From positions 1-54,589 of IMG/VR virus record IMGVR_UViG_3300022752_000087: a stretch of DNA of 54,589 nt; one strand, 5' to 3'. The notes under the pieces are model-generated. The model did not search any database, had not been told where the DNA came from, and saw nothing but the letters and a program-made list of their open reading frames with translations. The position numbers were made by a program, and so were the translations under genes. The first letter of the stretch is position 1. Each line of letters starts with the position of its first letter. The DNA comes from a virus. Shown piece by piece: positions 51,590 through 54,589 of the stretch.

Positions 51590-51872
51590 TGTCGTTCTCC
51601 TTTGCTGCGAGTGCCGCAGCGGCTGCATCGAACGCTTTGAAGTAATCGGTGGATTCGAGAGCACAACGCTCGAAGTATATATCATTGACTACTGTTCGGA
51701 TCGCGTCCCTGACGTGCGGTTTGGTGCTAGGGTCTATCCCCCACATCCAAAGTTCTGTGAGTACGATCTCATCTAGACCATCGACATCCAACACAAATTT
51801 GTAGACCGGAGTGTCAGATATAAACGTGTAGACCGGGTCTCCGTCCTCATTGTCCCTAATTTGCAAACGCAT
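51582..51872 (-). CDS. Hypothetical early protein
   Basis: This encodes 96 residues from the ATG at 51872, preceded by GGGAGG with good spacing; longer starts lack a site. Acidic with a helical C-terminal half, ending 'KENDND'. Its end overlaps the start of the VWA gene by 8 bases. No family recognised. Confidence 0.6.
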   Translation of the reverse strand: MRLQIRDNEDGDPVYTFISDTPVYKFVLDVDGLDEIVLTELWMWGIDPSTKPHVRDAIRTVVNDIYFERCALESTDYFKAFDAAAAALAAKENDND

Positions 51873-51885
51873 CACTACGCCTCCC

Positions 51886-52113
51886 TTATCCCTCGACCCA
51901 GTCACGGTGTTGTTTGTATGCTTCGTCCGCATTCTGTGCGGTCAGTGTCACGATGGTCCAGCCGGTGACGGCATCGTCCTTGTGTCCCACTGCCCGGTCA
52001 ACGAACTCGATGGCCTGATCTGGGTCAGTGAACGTATAGTAGTACGTTGCATCGTGGTCAGCGCACTGACCGACTGCCAGAAATATCTGCATATGCTTGT
52101 TGGTGTCAGTCAT
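51886..52113 (-). CDS. Small hypothetical protein
   Basis: This protein has 75 residues, starting MTDTNKHMQIFLAVGQ. It shares its first six residues and a 22-base start region with the VWA gene at 51589. The rest ('ATYYYTFTDPDQAIEFVDRA') looks like a ferredoxin-like alpha/beta unit. No function known. Confidence 0.65.
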   Translation of the reverse strand: MTDTNKHMQIFLAVGQCADHDATYYYTFTDPDQAIEFVDRAVGHKDDAVTGWTIVTLTAQNADEAYKQHRDWVEG

Positions 52114-52117
52114 TGTA

Positions 52118-52282
52118 TCATCCCTTCTTCAAGAGGTAGCGGATTGTCTGCGATACCGTTGGGCGAAATCCAAACTGCGACTCCAGTTCGTCGGCCTTCT
52201 GGTGGATTGCCTCCACCAGATCGGCATCGACGGTGACGTTGCGGTACTTGGGTGCCTCACCCTTCTTGTTACCTGCCGGCAT
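52118..52282 (-). CDS. Ribbon-helix-helix DNA-binding protein
   Basis: This ORF has 54 residues. 'YRNVTVDADLVEAIHQKADE' followed by 'FGFRPTVSQTIRYLLKKG' is the Arc/CopG-type layout: one beta strand and two helices. GGGAGCACAG precedes the ATG, which overlaps the DUF3150-like gene's TGA. It may repress its own operon, which carries the AAA and VWA genes. Confidence 0.78.
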   Translation of the reverse strand: MPAGNKKGEAPKYRNVTVDADLVEAIHQKADELESQFGFRPTVSQTIRYLLKKG

Positions 52283-53139
52283 CACTGTGCTCCCATGTAG
52301 CTTGACATCAGGTCCATGATCTTACGTGCTTCGGCTGCGGTATCCTGACGCAGGTCAGGGTCATTGCGCAGGCTGTCGGGGTGGTGGTTGATCAGCTTGG
52401 CCTCGACCTCACGGCGCATGGCTTCGAGGTTGGGATCGTCAGCGATGTTGAGGCGTGACAGCAGGTCACAGGTCTCTTGCGCATTGTCCAACATGCTGTC
52501 GCGGAAGATACCCTTGGGATCGGCCAGCTTCTCGGTGATGTGCTGGACGTGCTTGTAGAGCCGGTGCCAGCAGTCGTTCATTGCTTCCTGCTGGATGGTT
52601 GCCATGCGCCCTTCCATGTCCTCCTGAAGGCGTGCCAGTTCATCGCTGGACAACTCCACACGGAAGTCATTGGTCGGCACGGGGAAAATCCCCATGTCCA
52701 TGGCGAACTTGTCAGCCACCTTGTGCTTGTCGGGGTAGTCGGCAGCATCGTAGAGATCACCGAGCCACCGCTTGGCCTCGTCCACGAGGTCGTCGTAGTT
52801 GTCGATGAACATGGTCACGAGGGACTGCCACTCGCCCTTCTCCTTGCGGAAATCCTGCATGAAGGACAGGTAGTTGGCACTCGGCAGGATGCGGGTGCCG
52901 TCGATGCCCCAAGGCAGGGTGTTCTTGGCGAACTTCTCACGGATCACGCCGGTCTTCTGGTGGACATGAGCCAGCAAGTCATTGAGAGGAAGCAGAGACT
53001 TGTTGTAGCGGCCAGCACTGGTGCTGGCACGATTGTTGTCAGCCACTTCCTTGGTCGCCCTCTTGTCCAGTTTGCGGGCAGTCCACTGCGAGATCGACAG
53101 GGACACGAGAAGGGCACGGTCATTCAGCATCATAGTCAT
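52282..53139 (-). CDS. DUF3150-like protein, partner of the AAA/VWA pair
   Basis: This protein has 285 residues, nearly all helical. 'LVSLSISQWTARKLDKRATKEV' at the N-terminus and 'NTLPWGIDGTRILPSANYLSFM' are the pattern I know from DUF3150 proteins, which occur next to CobS-like ATPases and VWA proteins in phages. GGAGTAACTGAC precedes the ATG. It probably bridges the ATPase and VWA protein or their target; inference. Confidence 0.8.
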   Translation of the reverse strand: MTMMLNDRALLVSLSISQWTARKLDKRATKEVADNNRASTSAGRYNKSLLPLNDLLAHVHQKTGVIREKFAKNTLPWGIDGTRILPSANYLSFMQDFRKEKGEWQSLVTMFIDNYDDLVDEAKRWLGDLYDAADYPDKHKVADKFAMDMGIFPVPTNDFRVELSSDELARLQEDMEGRMATIQQEAMNDCWHRLYKHVQHITEKLADPKGIFRDSMLDNAQETCDLLSRLNIADDPNLEAMRREVEAKLINHHPDSLRNDPDLRQDTAAEARKIMDLMSSYMGAQ

Positions 53140-53157
53140 GTCAGTTACTCCGCTAAG

Positions 53158-53391
53158 TTATTGTTTTCCCATCAGTCTACGCTGTGTCTTGAACACGAGG
53201 TAGTCGGTGGGGTACTGCATCGCCAGTTCATCAAGCCGGGCAAGAGCAGCGCGCCGTGCTGCTTTGCTTGCGTCTATCTGACTGCGTCGGTGCATCAGTT
53301 CTATCCGTTTGTGAGGCTGGCGCTCTATCAGAAACGCCAGCCACGCCTTGGCCTCACTGATTTCCAGTGGACCGACCTCAGAAAAGTACAT
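53158..53391 (-). CDS. Small basic hypothetical protein
   Basis: This protein has 77 residues with an Arg/Lys/Ala-rich helix ('DASKAARRAALARLDELAMQ'). It overlaps the end of the AAA gene by 14 bases. The nearest Shine-Dalgarno-like sequence is rather far from the ATG. No family recognised. Confidence 0.55.
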   Translation of the reverse strand: MYFSEVGPLEISEAKAWLAFLIERQPHKRIELMHRRSQIDASKAARRAALARLDELAMQYPTDYLVFKTQRRLMGKQ

Positions 53392-54373
53392 CTTGGTGCT
53401 CGATGCTCCACTTCGTGAACGCTTGCGTGTTGCACAGGTCAGGGTTCTTGCGCACCGCCGAGGAGATGGTCAGAACGCTGAACTCGGGCGGCATCCGCTC
53501 ACTGTAGGTGCAGACACGCTCAAAGTTACCGTCAGTAGCACGGTGAGAGAGCGCACCAGACAGAGCGTAGAGCGTAGCCGGATCGGTCGGCACGTCAGCA
53601 GTGTTGGGGTTCATCAGGATGGCGTCAGGGTTGGGCAGCTTGCGGAAAATCCGCATGAAACCAACGAACTCTGCCGCTGCACCCTCACCGATGGCACCCT
53701 TGAAGCACTCGTACTCAGCTTCGGCAGGCACCACACCGAGGATGTCAGAGATACCCTCAACCCACGAACGGGGCGTCGGGTTGCTGACACGCTGCGGATC
53801 GAAGTCATGCAGCAGACCGGGCCGGAACCGCAGGAAGCTGACAACCTCGGGCTTCACGTTGTGGTCGATCATCCACTTGGTGCTGTCGTTGAGGTCGGTC
53901 TCGAACTCCAAGGTAGTCTCGCGGTTGGCGAGATGGCTCAGAGTGCGGACAGCACCGGCCCTGTCAGCCTGACGATTGCCAGTGGAGACAATCTGCCAGC
54001 CATCAGCCAGAGGTACGCCGTGCAGGTCACGAGCCTGACAGATGTGAGCGATAGCCTTCTGGTGGTCGGGGCTGGCTTGAGTGCGGTCATCGAACAGCAG
54101 GATGCCGCCACGTTCAGTACCCGGCTTGCCCTTGTAGGGAAACCAGTCAGGCATCTTGTAGCCGAAGGCCTTGCCCTGTGCCAGCATGTCAGGGGCACCG
54201 AAGTCCTCGACCGGAGTGAGCGCAGGATTGCGCAGGATCACAGGAACACCAAGCTCTTCGGCCACCTCGTTGACGATGGTGGTCTTGCCGCCGCCCGGAG
54301 GGCCGACGATGATCACGGTACGCTGGATGGGGAAGAGAGCCTTGAGCGTTCCCTTGAGAAGTTCTGCACGCAT
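53378..54373 (-). CDS. MoxR/CobS-like AAA ATPase
   Basis: This protein has 331 residues with AAGGAAAC before the ATG. Walker A G24-P-P-G-G-G-K30-T31; Walker B 'GGILLFDDRTQAS' with D95-D96 where D-E is usual; sensor 'QIVSTGNRQAD'. The layout fits MoxR/CobS-type ATPases, which work with VWA-domain partners to remodel proteins or insert metal. N4-like phages also encode a MoxR/VWA pair. The Asp in place of the Walker B Glu may slow hydrolysis; this is inference. Confidence 0.85.
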   Translation of the reverse strand: MRAELLKGTLKALFPIQRTVIIVGPPGGGKTTIVNEVAEELGVPVILRNPALTPVEDFGAPDMLAQGKAFGYKMPDWFPYKGKPGTERGGILLFDDRTQASPDHQKAIAHICQARDLHGVPLADGWQIVSTGNRQADRAGAVRTLSHLANRETTLEFETDLNDSTKWMIDHNVKPEVVSFLRFRPGLLHDFDPQRVSNPTPRSWVEGISDILGVVPAEAEYECFKGAIGEGAAAEFVGFMRIFRKLPNPDAILMNPNTADVPTDPATLYALSGALSHRATDGNFERVCTYSERMPPEFSVLTISSAVRKNPDLCNTQAFTKWSIEHQDVLF

Positions 54374-54428
54374 AGATATGTTTCCTTGTGTTGAGCTTAT
54401 TGTATTTGATTAATTCATTCACACGACA

Positions 54429-54589
<161 letters not shown>

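Overview
The window looks like the essentially complete genome of a lytic, tailed, podovirus-type double-stranded DNA phage that infects a Gram-negative host, probably a Pseudomonadota. The evidence is a full head module, T7-like connector and nozzle proteins with no tape-measure or sheath genes, three large candidate ejection proteins, a spanin pair (which requires an outer membrane), and no integrase or phage RNA polymerase that I can see. Without a polymerase, transcription presumably uses host RNA polymerase; sigma70-type promoters are visible in the intergenic regions. Host genus and phage genus cannot be read from the sequence alone.

Layout. From about 3.0 kb leftward to base 1, and from the right end leftward to 38.3 kb, genes lie on the minus strand. 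From 3.65 to 38.3 kb all genes lie on the plus strand. Both window ends fall inside the same kind of hexanucleotide repeat, so the simplest reading is a circular or circularly permuted genome cut in that repeat. On the circle there is one AT-rich divergent control region (3009-3649) and one convergent junction (38316/38317).

The leftward arm is the early/replication arm. It begins with small unknown genes (2942 to 237), including two paralogous genes encoding [Tyr/Asn/Asp]-Gly dipeptide-repeat proteins and a third, partial one at the right end. It continues with a MoxR-like AAA ATPase, a DUF3150-like protein, a ribbon-helix-helix protein and a VWA/HExxH protein, then small unknown genes, an HNH endonuclease, a family A DNA polymerase, a RecB/Cas4-like exonuclease, a VRR-NUC nuclease, an SNF2-type helicase, a putative ssDNA-binding protein, a small HTH protein and a primase-helicase.

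The rightward arm starts with a monocistronic gene that has its own promoter and terminator, an endonuclease VII-like gene and a tRNA-Thr(UGU). Terminase small and large subunits, portal, scaffold, major capsid protein, decoration/fibre proteins, a run of tiny basic proteins, connector proteins, a tailspike, a beta-repeat protein and a lysis cassette (endopeptidase, holin, i-spanin, o-spanin) follow. The arm ends with the nozzle protein, internal virion proteins, a transglycosylase-like ejection protein and a 2306-residue polyvalent protein with an HELLH motif.

The most unusual items are the Y/N/D-Gly repeat proteins, in which units differ only at one base of the hexamer; a roughly 254-residue intein inserted in a protein that would be only 55 residues after splicing; and the AAA-DUF3150-RHH-VWA gene set. 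Ten genes shorter than 60 codons were found by direct reading and are included.
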